Position numbers and translations under genes: made by a program
NCBI GenBank assembly: GCA_022393335.1
Contig: JAJEKB010021693.1
Span: 39,170 to 103,169, forward strand
Direction: 5' to 3'
Length of the DNA stretch: 64,000 nt
From: Macrotrachela quadricornifera
Lineage: Eukaryota > Rotifera > Eurotatoria > Philodinida > Philodinidae
The notes under the pieces: generated by a model
What the model was told of the DNA's origin: nothing
Databases searched by the model: none
Seen by the model: the letters and a program-made list of their open reading frames with translations, nothing else
Part shown: one piece after another, positions 39,151 to 52,300 of the stretch
How positions within the stretch are numbered: the stretch's first letter is position 1
Layout of the letters: the number at the start of each line of letters is the position of its first letter

Positions 39151-39807
39151 TTAAGCCTATGAGTTCCAATGGGAAGTATACTTCTCACCTAGAGAATTTT
39201 TCTTCGAGTTTTTAAGAATCTTAAGGAATTAGTAGACCCTTTCATGCTTTTTAAGGCACTCCTCCCTTTAAAAAAAGTTAATTTTCGTCAGAAATTTCAA
39301 TATGTAGGAAGATAGTCCGTCTTCAGATCTTTTAGGCTTTTTTTGTAAAATAACAAAAATTCTTTTACGTTTTTTCTCGTTTTATAAGTTTTCGATCTTG
39401 TCACGAAGGTTTTTTGATCCAAGCTCTTACAATATTTTTAAGTTTTTCTTTGTTAGAAAGAGCATGTCAAGATGCAAGGTACCATAGAGTTCCTCTTTCG
39501 AATTAAGCCTTATTTTTATTATATATATACACACTTATGTAACTCGACACCCATTTTTCGAGCGTTTTTTGATTCATTAAACTTGTCATCTTCTTTCTTG
39601 GCTAAAGAAGCGAGAACTTAAAAAAAACGACTCCGCGAAGTTCTGCATCTTGGCATGCTCTTTCTAACAAAGTAAAATTAAACATATCGTACGAATTTGA
39701 ACCGAAAAATTTTGGACATAAAAATTGAGCAATTTTTTGCCCCGACATATCTCCAAAGTTTGAGCAGATTCGGCTCAGTAGAAAAAGTTCAGGTTTCAAA
39801 GGGTTAA
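39151..39807. mobile_element. Candidate TTAA-flanked non-autonomous element
   Basis: TTAAGCCTATGAG at the left and CTTTGAAA-type sequence followed by GGGTTAA at the right (TTAACCCTTTGAAA reversed) give weakly matching ends around TTAA. Inside is an inverted pair: TTTGTTAGAAAGAGCATG with TCAAGATGCAAG near 39450, and CTGCATCTTGGCATGCTCTT with TCTAACAAAG near 39650. A TTAA target and CCCTTT end are piggyBac-like. The ends are diverged, so the borders are tentative. Confidence 0.4.
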
Positions 39808-40650
39808 GCATCATTAAATCTCCTTGCTTTTCTTTTTATTAATAATTTAACCTTTTTTTTGACTGAGAAATTCAATTCAATCGTCATGTCTACATTACAA
39901 TATAATACTACGAAGAAATTTAGTTAATAGATTATTAAACATATTATTTACATATCTATTCGTTTTTTTTCTCGTATATGTGTCATTCATAAAATTTTTA
40001 CACGAAGAAAAGAAACGTTTTCATCATATGTATGTTCAGTTTACTGTAGGTTTAGGAGATAGATCAAAACAATTGGTATTCAACGTCGTATAGTTAATCT
40101 TTGCGAACGATATTATGACGATGCTACAGATTCTATGGAACCTTTAGATAGTTTATCATTTACAGTTGCTAAGCGAAAAATATGACATACATTTTTTATC
40201 AATATTTGATGTCGGTTAGAATGTTAATACTAAATCATATAATAAAATATGTTCTCTGCTAGTCGTGACTCTCCAAAATATTTACCGATCATTTTCATGT
40301 CGATATTATTTTTACGGTCAACCATTCTCGATAATCTAATCTATTGTATATTAAAAAATATTATTATCATTTGATTTGTAATATCATCATTGAATCTGTT
40401 GGTGATACATTTGAACTATTCAATCAAACATATATATATATATTTAAAGAGTTTGTCAAAAGTATTTCGTTTTAAATAGAAACTTACTCATAATTTAAAA
40501 AGTATTTTTATCGTGATTGGTATATATTAGATGTTGACATTTGCGTTCTGTCGAGCAGGTGTGCAACTATAACAATAATATACTGCATATCATTATTAGT
40601 TAAAGAGAGAAACACGCATTCTACTATTTCAAAGTGTGCTGACAACAAAC
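39808..40650. other. Intergenic upstream of the P450 gene
   Basis: No coding pattern. It contains an ATATATATATATATTTAAAG stretch near 40430 that could act as a TATA-like region, but it lies 200 nt from the start codon. Confidence 0.45.
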
Positions 40651-42404
40651 ATGTTGACTCTTCTCTTGTTAACAGGTTTACTCTTATTTTTTATTTATCG
40701 TATTATTAAGTTTTGGATACTTGACTCATGGTATATTCACAAACATTTTTCGAATCAAAACATTCCAGGAAAATACACACCTATACTAGGCGATATCTTA
40801 GGTCGTCGTCAAGCTTATCTTGCCGATGATCCTTTGTCTTACCATAAAAAGATGGCAGAAAAATTCGGCGATTATTATCATGGTTCATTTGGTCCTAGAC
40901 CTTATCTCAGTATTAGTGATCCATCATTGATAGAAGGAGTATTGAAAACAAATGCACGTGTCTATCATAAGGCTTCGTTGGGACAAATGATTCTTGCATC
41001 ATTACTCGGTTATGAAAATATACTATTAGCAGAAGATGAAAAACATACTCGACATCGAAGACTTGTTGCTCCTGTCTTTCAACATCAAAATCTTAATTCT
41101 ATGATAACATTAATGACTGAAAGAACAATTCGATTTCTTGATAAATGGATAACATCGAATAATGATAAAAATCAACCACTTACACTTGATATTCATGAAG
41201 AAATGACAAATTTAACATTAGAAATTGTCACTGGATGTGTTTTCGGAACAGATATTATAAAAGATCAATATATTCATGAAACTATCTCTCAAAGTGTTTC
41301 TGTAGCAGTAAAACAAATAGAAAAAAGAATATTTAACATGGTCGGTATTATTCCAATTATTAATCAATTACCTTTATCAGGAAAACAAATTCTTGATAGA
41401 TCAAGAGACAATATAAAAAAAGTTGTTCAAGATATTATAAATCAAAGAAAAAAGGGATTAACTAAATCTGCTTGTAAAGGTTTGAATATAAAACTTCTTT
41501 TTTTTATAGTTTATTCTTACAACTATGAATTTGATTAGGACCTGACTTACTCGATTTAATCTTGATGGCAACTGGAGATGAAAAAACAAAAAAATTCACT
41601 GATGAAGAAGTATCTGATGAAGCAATTACTTTTGGTAACTATTATATATATATATAGTTCTAAAAAGTAATTTATATTTAAATTTTATAACATATTTCAT
41701 GATTTAGTACTTGCTGGACATGAAACAACATCGACTTTGTTGACTTGGACACTCTACAATTTAGCAAATAATCCTGATGTTTATCGTCAATGTCAAGCTG
41801 AAGTTGATTCAATATTAAATGATGATGATGATTTGACACCATCAACAATTTCACTTTTAAAATACACAGAAGCTGTATTAAAAGAATCATTACGATATCA
41901 TCAATCTGTGCCAGTACTTCTTCGTACAGCAATGGAAGACAATACCATCATAGCTAGTGATGGAAAACATATACATATTAAAAAGGGAACAGATATAATT
42001 ATCAATATATACATTTTACATCGGTAAGAACATATCTGATTTTTATGTTTTTTTTTTCTTATATTTATTTGTGGTATAATATATAGTTCAGAAAAATATT
42101 GGGATGAACCAAATAAATTTGATCCATCAAGATTTTATGAACGTTACTCAGATAAATGGTTGGCATTTGGTGCAGGACCTCGTTCTTGTATTGGACAAAA
42201 TTTTGCTATGCTAGAATCAAAAATCATGTTAGCTTTAATGGTGAAACGATTTCATTTTGAACTTGTACCTGGACAAAAACATGTTCCAGATATTGCAGTT
42301 ACAATAAGGTCAGTCATTTCACATTCTATTTTATTTCTATACTTATATCAGAATATTTATGTAGACCTAAATATGGTATGTGGATGCGAGTTTCACCACG
42401 TTAA
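40651..42404 (+). CDS. Cytochrome P450 monooxygenase
   Basis: Exons 40651-41479, 41539-41634, 41708-42023, 42087-42308 and 42365-42404 give 500 aa, a standard P450 length. The N-terminal hydrophobic anchor (MLTLLLLTGLLLFFIYRIIK) places it on the ER membrane. The oxygen-binding I-helix motif is VLAGHETTS, the K-helix ExxR motif is KESLR, and the haem-binding loop is FGAGPRSCIGQ with the iron-ligating Cys448. The C-helix reads HTRHRRLVAPVF, lacking the usual Trp of the WxxxR motif. The overall style recalls clan 3/4 or CYP46-like enzymes, but I cannot give a family number or substrate. The nearest upstream codon, a GTG at 40636, was rejected in favour of the ATG that begins the anchor. No other P450 is seen nearby. 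Confidence 0.93.
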
Positions 42405-44818
42405 TTATGTAGTTCATCAACCTGATATATACAATAAATCTTGAAATTCATTTATTATGACACTTACTAATATTATAACATGGCAGTATTTTTATTATAA
42501 AACATATTTTTAAATGAAAATGTCTATTTTTCCTTAAGATTAACATTGTAAATGTTTTTAAATAAACTCTTTCATATATCCATGCATGTCAATAAAGAAT
42601 TCACCATACTATTTTCAATCTCTACAATAAATCAGTTGAAACTCTCATGATTGTTTTCTCTGGTATGAGTTCAAAAATAATGATCGAGAAACGAGATAGT
42701 TAGACTTTCTCGTTTCTTAAAGAAGTCACTAAAAATTAGGCATTGTTGATTGTTGACCATGAACATTGTCTGCTTGTTTTCACAGTTCAATTTATGAATA
42801 TATTTTCGAGATCTTCACAATTGTTTTCTTAATATCAATATTAGATTAGAAATAAATTAAGATATTCAACTAAAGTAAACTTAGTATGAAGAATTTCTAA
42901 CTAAATTCAAAAATAAATAAAGTTTTTATCTCAATAAGTAAAATTTTTCAAAGATTGGCAAAAATTGCAGTATATCATAACCTGTGTAAAATTTCATCCA
43001 AACCCCTCTTCCCTACTGGCGTCTCTCTCACTGATGTTTTCTCAATCTTCTTCTAAATTAATGAGTATACCATGAGAGTTTTGATGACTCTAGCTATTAT
43101 GGAGACAAAATGTATAAAGAATAGACAGATATTCTTTTTTTTATCTATCTTGCAGATAGATAGATCAAAGTATTCTCTGCTCCAATCCATTATGAGTCAT
43201 GAGTGATGATATGCCATCTCACTTGTTACTTTCCTCATTCGATGGATATTTCCATTCGTATGGTTGCGCTTCATCCTATACATTCTATTCGTTTACTTCC
43301 GATTATCCTAAAATATCGCGTGATCAATGGCAAAAAGGCCATTTTTTTTAATATATTTTCGTTTTTGAATTATTCAGAAAATAATAATACGCACAAATTC
43401 TCTGAAAAATGCGTTTATTCTAGTAGATTCAACTATAAGAGGGGGCAAACATCCGCCTCAGGTGAAAATTTTGGATCAAAAACTACCCTATCACCTTCTC
43501 CTGGACGAAATGGTATTCCACACAAAATTTCATTGTATTTACTCGTACCGTGTCCAAATGCATGAAGAATAAATTGACAGACAAACAAATAAACTTTCTT
43601 CTTTACATATATAGATTGATACTATGATCAGAATCTTAACGTCTTCGGACGTTTAGATGCTTACAAGGGCATATTTCAAATTAAATTTTTTAGACGAATG
43701 GTCTCCATGTCACTCGTTAGCATATTTATGTCTTTCATCATGTATAAATTTAAGAGAAAATATATTTGAAAAGAATAAAGGCTTAATACATATTTATGTA
43801 TGAGATACAGTCAACAGATAAAAGTAAATAAACAAAGAATATATATTTTAACGGATATACAATTTGTTTTTGTCAAGTTTATTATATTTACTACAATTGA
43901 TTATTAAAGAGACAACAAATTATAACTCTCCTTCAAGAAATTATTGTTTATCTCTTTTTATGATAATATTTATTGTTACCTTTTCTTTATGATATTGCTG
44001 TTGAAGATTAGATTTATTGTTAAAAGAGAGAAATAAAAATTTGCAAGTGAAGTAAGTCATTCGTATTCATTCAAAAGTTTTTTGAAGGTATATAAGTGAA
44101 TACAGAAAGTTATTCATTTTTGGATCTAATATAAGTATGAAACATATGTCTCTAGTAAAAGTTAAAGAAACTTTTATTTTATTTCAATATATCACTATCA
44201 AAAAGATTTATTACATCTCATTCATATATGTACACTTGTATTTTGTAGTGAAATATAAATTTACTATTAGCTGTAATAATGCGAGAATCTTACACTAGCA
44301 CACGAATGTTTGAGATAAAATAGTACTTTCATTGGTAATTATTTAAGTCTTAGTATCAAGTATAAGTGTACATATATGAATGACTCTATGTTGTATGAAA
44401 TTGGATAATGTTTTATATTTTTACTGCTAGATGTAAAATTTTATTAATTTTATTGTCTTTAAAGCTTAATTAATATAAAAATTATGCCAAATTCTACAAC
44501 GATCTATTGTTACAAATACAAAAATTTTTTGTAAATTTTTACGGAAAAATATGATCTTTTATTCGAATAGTTCATGTATAATACGACATATTCAATAAAC
44601 TACTACTGGCTGTTGACTAACGAATAGTTGATCATTGTACGAGTAAAATGTTGCGAAATAACCTTCAAATGGTATGCAATTTCTTTCTTCAGAAACATTT
44701 TTTCTTTCTGTTTTTTAAAGTATGACGCATAAAAAATCGTTGAGGGAAAAAACCATGATGCAAATATAAAGATAAAACTGTAACTATTAATTTTTATAAG
44801 AGAGTTATATGAGTAAAA
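42405..44818. other. Intergenic, one dispersed repeat, no gene
   Basis: AT-rich DNA. Apart from the repeat at 43313-43616, no feature was recognised. Confidence 0.55.
43313..43616. repeat. Dispersed 304-bp repeat, copy 2
   Basis: Collinear with 2291-2594 and equal in length. Shared blocks are GAATTATTCAGAAAA, GAGGGGGCAAACAT, CTCA-GGTGAAAA, AAAATTTCATTG and ACAAACAAATAAACTTTC. A 120-codon frame crosses it but is not conserved in copy 1. Confidence 0.75.
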
Positions 44819-47127
44819 ATGCGGTGTGAACATTGTAAAACACAACTTTCAGATGATAATTATGCAGTTATTAAAAATAATCATTATTGTTTGAAATGTC
44901 TTACGACGGAACCATCATTGTTCAATGAGAAAAATTCGTCTAAACATTCTACAAATGGCACAGAATCACAAAAACAATGTCAAGTATGTTTTGATGAAAA
45001 ACCCAAGCAAGATTTCCAAACAAAATATAGTAGTCGATGTCAACATACTGAAAGATCTATATGTGATGATTGTCTTTATCACCATGTTAAAGAAGCACTT
45101 GGAAAAATGTGTACAGATGATGTTCATTGTCCTGAATTAAATTGTCGTATTAATTTTAAATATGAAACTGTACAAAAAATATTATCAAAAAATAAGAAGG
45201 ATAGAAAATTGTTAGAAAAATATGATCGATTTGTTCTTCATAGACAATTAGAAAAAATGGACGAATTTATTTGGTGTGCACATGGATGCGGAATGGGACA
45301 GTTGAATGATGGTGGAGATGAAAATAATATTGTTACATGTGTTAAGTGTCATAGAAAAACTTGTTTTACACATAAAACAGAATGGCATGAAGGACTAACA
45401 TGTAATCAGTAAGTTCTTAAGAGAGAGACTTTCTCAGTCAGTCCAGTATTTGTCAATAGGGTCATTTTATGGTTGAAATTATCATATGCTTTTGTTTTTA
45501 TCATTTGATTCCTTACGCAAAACTGAGATTATGAAAAAATTTTTAAGCTCCTGCCGTTTGTTTTGACGATGTTATAGGTTTGAGAACAGGTAGAAGGACC
45601 AGAAAGGTGAGAAAAAATGTCATCTTCATCGTTTTGACTGTATCTCTGTCATATTTTATCCGGTTAGATCGAGTAACAGCTTAATCGAAAGAGCAAATGA
45701 CGCTGAACAAAAAGCTTTTATGGATTGTTTAAAAGCTTTGGGTTTGGTACCCAAAAAACTGATTTTTCCAAAAGATACTGCTTTTTAAAATCACGTTTTT
45801 TCCATTGTAAGTGACTTTTCCGTATGATGAGTATGCGATGCACAACTTTTATATCGTGCATTTTGTAGGACATTTCAAGCTCTATGAAATCCTTATAACC
45901 ATCGCAAAAAAAAGTTCTAGAAAGGGTCGAAAAATAGAATGAGATATGACTCTAATACTTGAATTTACGCCTTGTTTGCTTAATATTTAGCACGTTTTGA
46001 TCAGAAAACTGATGCCATTCTGAATCAGCATCAAAAACTGCATTGGTTCATGTATTCTACAATCATTTTTGACACAATTTTTTTCCACCGAAAATATCCT
46101 ACTTCCGATCAGGCATGAGTCAAAAAACAAATTCTGACAAAACCTTAATTTCACAGGAGCAAATACATTCTAAGGTAATAAAATGACATGACAACATAAA
46201 TCGGCAGATGTCGAAAGAATAAAAAGGTTGTTTTGATAGTAGAATTTATGTTTTTGACTCGTGCCTGTGGGGGAGTGGGGAAATATTTTCGATGGAAAAA
46301 ATTGTGTCAAAAATGATTGCAGCATACATACACCGATGCAGCTTTTGATGCTGATTCAGAATGACATCAGTTTTCTGATCAAACTTGTCAAATATTAAGC
46401 AAGAAAAGCATAAATTCACGTATTGGTGTCATATCTCATCCTATTTTTCGACCCTTTCCAGAACTCTTTTTCGTGATGGTTATAAAGATTTCATAGAGCT
46501 TGAAATGTCCTGCAAGATACACGATATAAAAGTTGCGCACTCGACACTCATCATACGAAAAAAACGTGGTTTTAAAAAGGCAATATATTTTAGGAAAATC
46601 AGTTTTTTGGGTTCTAAATCCAAAGCTTTTAAACAATCCATAAAAGCGTTTTGTTCAGCGTCACTTGCTCTTTCGAATAAGATGTTGTCTCCCTACCTAT
46701 TCTCAAACCTATAACATCGTCAAAACAAACAGCAGGAGCTTAATAAATTTTTTCATAATCCCAGTTTTGCGTGAAGAATCGAATGATGAAAAAAAGCATA
46801 TAGTAATTTTGACCATAAAATGGCAATTCTCGATGAGCTCATAAAGTTTTTCTTAAGATAAATAAATTTTTTTAAATTTAATTTAGATATAATGCTGTCA
46901 AAAACCCTGAATATCGAGCGACACAAAGATGGATTACACAAAATTGTAAAACATGTCCAAAATGTTCTTGTCGAATTGAGAAAGCAGATGGATGTGATCA
47001 TATGACTTGTACAAATTGTCACTATGAATTTTGTTGGTCATGTTTGGCAGATTATAATGCTATTCGACGAGATGGAAATCATCGACATGCAACTAGCTGT
47101 AAGCACTACGCTGCATATCACAGTTAA
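44819..47127 (+). CDS. Compact RBR (RING-IBR-RING) E3 ubiquitin ligase
   Basis: Exon 1 is 44819-45408 and exon 2 is 46887-47127, phase 2, giving 276 aa. RBR ligases receive ubiquitin on a cysteine of RING2 before passing it to substrate. A short Cys-rich N-terminal motif (CEHCKTQLSDD...YCLKC) precedes RING1 (CQVCFDEKPKQDF to CPELNC, residues 54-107). The IBR lies at about 150-200 (WCAHGCGMGQL, CVKCHRKTCFTHKTEWHEG). RING2 is CPKCSCRIEKADGCDHMTC, then CHYEFCWSCL. The acceptor cysteine is predicted at C233 in ADGC. The protein is close to a bare catalytic module, ending 35 residues after RING2 with a Cys/His-containing tail. The single 1,478-nt intron separates IBR from RING2 and is almost filled by a foldback element (45461-46828). 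Confidence 0.9.
45461..46828. mobile_element. 1.4 kb foldback element inside the RBR intron
   Basis: Left arm about 45461-46146 and right arm about 46225-46828 are reverse complements along their length. Matching blocks include the outer GTCATTTTATGGTTGAAATT, GACGATGTTATAGGTTTGAG, GACGCTGAACAAAAGC, ACATTTCAAGCTCTATGAAA and the inner AATCATTTTTGACACAATTT. Identity looks like roughly 85-90% with small indels. The left arm has about 80-90 bp extra near 45600-45690. Open frames in the arms are not conserved between arms. The element sits wholly between the splice sites, so the mRNA is unaffected if splicing works. Confidence 0.85.
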
Positions 47128-47611
47128 AATGATTAAAAAAAGGATAATATGTGTTTTTTTTTATATTATTCAATTTATTTATTTAATAAATGTTCTGTTG
47201 TGATTAATTCAATATTTGTCCGAACGAATGCGTTTACTATATTAATTTAGATATTAATCGAATAGTAAAGAGAAGATTTTGAATAGCCAACTCAATCAAC
47301 AGATTTGTTATGCTAGTAAAAAAACATACAGATCATCTTGTAGTTGATAAATCATAAACTTAATAGAATACTGATTTGACGTAGTTTTAAGCAGTGAATC
47401 GTAAATATTAATCATCGAAAGTATGTAACGTAAATATTTGTTATATTCTGAAAGAAAAATACAACGTACATGGCAATTTTTAACTACTGTTTGCATATTT
47501 TTATTTATTCTGAATATTATGATTTTACTTTTTAGTTTTCAACAATAATATTTATAGACCAACAGGACTGTCTCCTTCCTAGTATCCAATGTAATTACAT
47601 TTCAATGAGTT

Positions 47612-47651
47612 CGTCTAAATCTATACATACAAATCTATATAGATTTAGACG
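47612..47651. repeat. Perfect 14-bp stem hairpin
   Basis: CGTCTAAATCTATA and TATAGATTTAGACG are exact inverted copies separated by 12 nt. It is intergenic, and no run of T follows. It may be the ends of a tiny element or chance in AT-rich DNA. Confidence 0.8.
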
Positions 47652-49109
47652 TACCAAAAGAATTTGTTATAGGTAAATTATGATTGTGTTGGAGATTTAG
47701 CTATACTTTTCATTTTTTATCTCGAAATATCGGTTTCATATAGAAGCATAATTTGTTTTGTTTCAAATACATTTAAATACCTAATTCTCAAGACACTATC
47801 TATTCGATTAAAAAATCATCACATTATAATTTTATATTCTTAGAATAAAAGATATATAGTCTATTCGTGTATCAAATATTTTAGTGAGCATGCGTACGAA
47901 ATAAATCCTCACATTTGTACCTCAAAAGATACTCAGAAAATTAAAATAATACAGTATTAAACGAAGAATACTTCAAAAATAATTTGATGAAGTACTGCCA
48001 AGATTGTGCAAAATAATATTCTGAAGTCCAAAAAATCATATATACTATTTAGCTATAAAACATTCAGTATTATGTCACTTATGGTCTCTAATAAGATATC
48101 AGGAACTACTATAAAATTCACCAGCTATCAGCATCAATATCATTCTTGTATTAACAGATTATGAATAACTATTTTACAATATCATTATACTTCTACCTAA
48201 CTGTTTGTAATTCATATACCTCATACAAGATGATTTTCTCAAGTACATTAAGACATAAATTTATGAGGATACATATATTTTAATGTATATTTTTTTAATT
48301 TATTTTCGATTAATATTAATAATATATGAATCATAAAACGGTAAGTATTCTATATCTTGAATTCATTTAAAGATATCCCTCTGTTTTTTAATAAAACAAA
48401 AGAATATCTTTTTTTTGTATTTATGTGTTCTAAACTTAGGTTGGATACTGATCTTTTCATCTTCGCTTGAGCAAGCTCAATCCGATCTATTGTTAATTCT
48501 TTATTCGATTTTTACGAGAAGCTGGTTGACGAAAAATTCTCAAAATTTTTCTCTCTAATAAGAAGTAATAGAAGGTTACCATGACAGATAGTTCATAGAA
48601 TCGCTAAAAAAACGAACTTTCGGCCTTTTAAAATTATTTTGAGTTTTTCATACACAGTCCTCAATTGTGCAGTAGACAACCATCCTCTAACCTTTTTTAC
48701 GAAAAAAAATAAAGTAAGACTTTTGAAAAAGCTCAAAATTGTCTTTGAGATATAATTATAGGTATCTTCGAGATCTAGAAATGGTCAACAAGAGGGGGAT
48801 CCTTAAGATCTATAAAGAGATTTATATATTTAAAAAATAAATAAAAAAATCTTGAATCTAAATGTACTAAATGTAAACAAAATGCGGCTTATGGATATTG
48901 TTTACAACAATACATCCAGTAGTCCATTTCAACGAGTATTCTCTGAGTTTCCATTCTCAAGATCACTGTGACAGAAAACGACAAATTTTGATGTGTACAT
49001 TGAGAATGGAGGACATCTCTTCACAGAACTACATTAATGCTGTTCTTCTCATCGTACTAACAACAGAATAGATGGAAAGAAACGAACAAGCGTAGGAATT
49101 TTTAAAGAC

Positions 49110-49163
49110 GACATATATATATATATGTATATATGTATACATATATGATGATGATGATGATTC
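49110..49163. repeat. Simple repeat (AT)n and (GAT)n
   Basis: ACATATATATATATATGTATATATGTATACATATATGATGATGATGATGATT is a microsatellite-like run about 210 nt upstream of the PPEF start. Confidence 0.8.
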
Positions 49164-49375
49164 ATTGGCAATAAGTCAGAAAAAAGAAAAGAAAAAAAAA
49201 TATAACAATAATATTACTTATTGTTATTGCATTACAAAAATATATTACAATATCCTTAGATATATCTTGTTTTCTTGCTTTAGAGCAATACAATTTTTCC
49301 AACTAATTTTTAATTGTTTTTATTCAGATTACATCTTGAATAGCAGTGTTGTTTAAGCATCCCGATAAATTCAAA

Positions 49376-52300
49376 ATGATTACACGATTACCAACATTAT
49401 CAGGTAGGATTTTTATATTATATACATTTCTTAGACATTTTTCTCGATAAGAAAGTACGATCGCATATACTTTATCAAGAATTACGGAAGATAAATGACA
49501 AAAATATGTCTAATAGGAAACAAGGGACAACAATATTTTTTTAGGTGACGTCATCATTCGTATATCTTCTCTCTTTTTTTTTTCACGTGTTGTTTGAAGA
49601 AACAACAGATGTGTTCAATTTATTTACTGATTGTTCTAGTAATACATGTTCACATAATAACAAAAAAAAAAATTTTAAATTCGAAGCATGATAAGGATAC
49701 TGTCATTGTAAAAGACAGAATTCATTAACGTGTTTCACTTTATGAATTTTCACGTATTGTTTATGTTTATTGATGAAGAAAGTTATTAATCGTAATATAT
49801 TGCAAAGAGTATAAAATCATATCTTCTTATTGATTATGAGATATTTTTTTCTAAGATATAAGATTTATTCTAGCTGAGCAATCTGCATCAAAAATTCAAG
49901 ATGCATTTCGTAATCATCAAGCTCGACTTCAATTGAAAAACCAAGCACTATGGCAATTACATGAAAAACTTGAATATTCTAGTGAACAAACACAAGCAAA
50001 AGTAAGAAAATTATTTTTTACTTTCAAGTTTTCTTTTCATCATAGTACTATTTAAAATTTATTTATATTAGTTAAAAGATATGTTTGAAAAATTACTAAA
50101 AGCATCCGATTCACTCGCACCATCTGTTGCAAAATTACTTCAAAAAGCTCGATTACCTGTAGGTAATGTATTATTAAAATTCAAACAGATGATATATATA
50201 TATATATTCAATTTTATTTTATTTAGAAGAAAGAGAACTTTTAAGATCAACAAATCCTGATAATATTTCAATTGAAGCTAGTTATGATGGACCACGTATG
50301 CAATTGTCTTCTTTTTGATAAAAATTAACTAATAATTCGTTTATTTATTTAGATATTGAGGGTCCAATTACAAGACAAACATTTGTAGATTTAATTGAAG
50401 CTTTTCAACAAGGACGAGTAAATAAAATAAAACATTTAACACCAGCTACAGAACATTAGGATAATTTTTATTCATAAAAAATATCTCATATCTCTGAATG
50501 TAAGGATGTTTAGTTCTAAGATTTTCACTCGATTTTTATTGCAGAACAATAAACTAACAGAAAAATAAGAGGTGTTATTGAACGTTGAATATTTCAGAAA
50601 GACATTTTTTTTTAGATTGTTCCACTTTATATCTCTTGATATATGCATAATATGAGTTCTTTAAATATCCAAAAATTATACTAAAATAAATCTTTTATTT
50701 ATTCATAGATATTACACATAAAATATGTTTATTATATTGTCCATCAAGCACGTAATATACTTAAAACATTACCAAATTATAATCGTATTGATTTAACTAT
50801 TTTACATCATATATATATTATTGGTGATCTTCATGGACAATTAGCTGATTTATTACATATATTTAATGCAGTAAAATAAATATTCATAAGAATTTTGTCA
50901 TATTTAGTCTTTATTTGGATTTATTTATAGAATGGATTACCTGATATTGATAATCCATATGTATTTAATGGAGATTTTGTTGATCGTGGTCGAAATTCAA
51001 TTGAAGTTATTCTTTTACTTATGATTGCAATGATTCTTTATCCAAGTTCAGTTTTTCTTAATCGAGGTAATTCTATTTTATTTTCATCGTTATTTTTTTT
51101 TTATTTAATATTTATGTTTATACAACTAAAAAGGTAATCATGAAGATATAATGATTGCAGCTGAATATGGTTTTCAAGATGAAATTAAACGAAAATATCG
51201 AGTTAGTTCATAATTTATTAAATAAAAATATTGATCTATTAAATGTTTATTTAGGCATATAAAACATCATTAATTGATCTATTTAAAGATGTATTTAGCT
51301 GGTTACCATTGTATTCATCTGTTCATACAGGAAAATCTAAAATTTTTATAGTACATGGAGGAATATCTGATTCTATTAATTTAGAACAAATAAAATCTCT
51401 ACAAAGAAATCGATGTAAGAATATAAGTGATTTATTCATAAATGCAGTCTTTTTTTTGGAAAATCTATATATAGTTTCAGAAAGAACATTTTTATCGAAG
51501 TTAAAAATCAGTTTTGAGCACTCTTTCAGAATTTGTTCTTACACCTTGTCTAATTACAAAACTAAGATCTCAAGATCATTTGAAATCAGTTGAGAAAAAA
51601 AGCTTTAAAAATGTGAATAGAAACTGATGATGATTAATATAAATAAACCGTAAGTGAAAAAAAAACAAATTTTCTTCCAACTTCCGATTTTTACCACCTT
51701 AAATAATATTAATGGTTAGCGTTTTGTAGATGTTTCAGTGGAGATACCACCAGCATCTAAAAGTCATGGTAAACGATTAACGGCTGATGAAAAGGATGAA
51801 TATTATCAAATACAAGGTAGTATAATAATACAAATGATCTCATGTATTTAATGTGAATTATATTTAGATTTACTTTGGAGTGATCCTGATCCTCATAATC
51901 GTAGAGGTTGTCGAAATAATGATGAAAGAAATATAGGTTCATTTTTTGGTATAAATATAACTGAACAATTTCTTAAAAAATATAATTATTCCATGATAAT
52001 ACGTTCACATCAAGCCAAACAAAAGGGTTATGAATATACACATGATGAAAAAGTTTTAACTGTTTTTAGTGCATCAAATTATTGTGATGGATACAATTGG
52101 GGAGCGGTTATACGATGGTTTGTGTATATGCTATTCTATTGTGAAACACGATCTAAACAGAGTATTGAATCGTGTAAGGGTAGAAATTTGAACCCAATAT
52201 CTATTCTCCCTCTCACAAACATTACTAAGGAACTGTGATATATTGTTATAGAGAAAGTCAATCGTATTTTTATTGACTAATAATAGTTAGATCGTGTTTC

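Larger units (their letters stand above)
47128..49375. other. Intergenic, no gene seen
   Basis: AT-rich DNA with no coding pattern. It includes the hairpin at 47612-47651 and an ATATAT/GATGAT simple repeat near 49110-49160. Confidence 0.55.

Noticed and set aside
40636..40650. GTG start upstream of the P450 ATG
   Set aside because: The ATG at 40651 begins the membrane anchor and is the conventional start.
46385..46714. 109-codon frame inside the RBR intron
   Set aside because: It lies in one arm of the foldback element, and the matching arm does not keep the frame.
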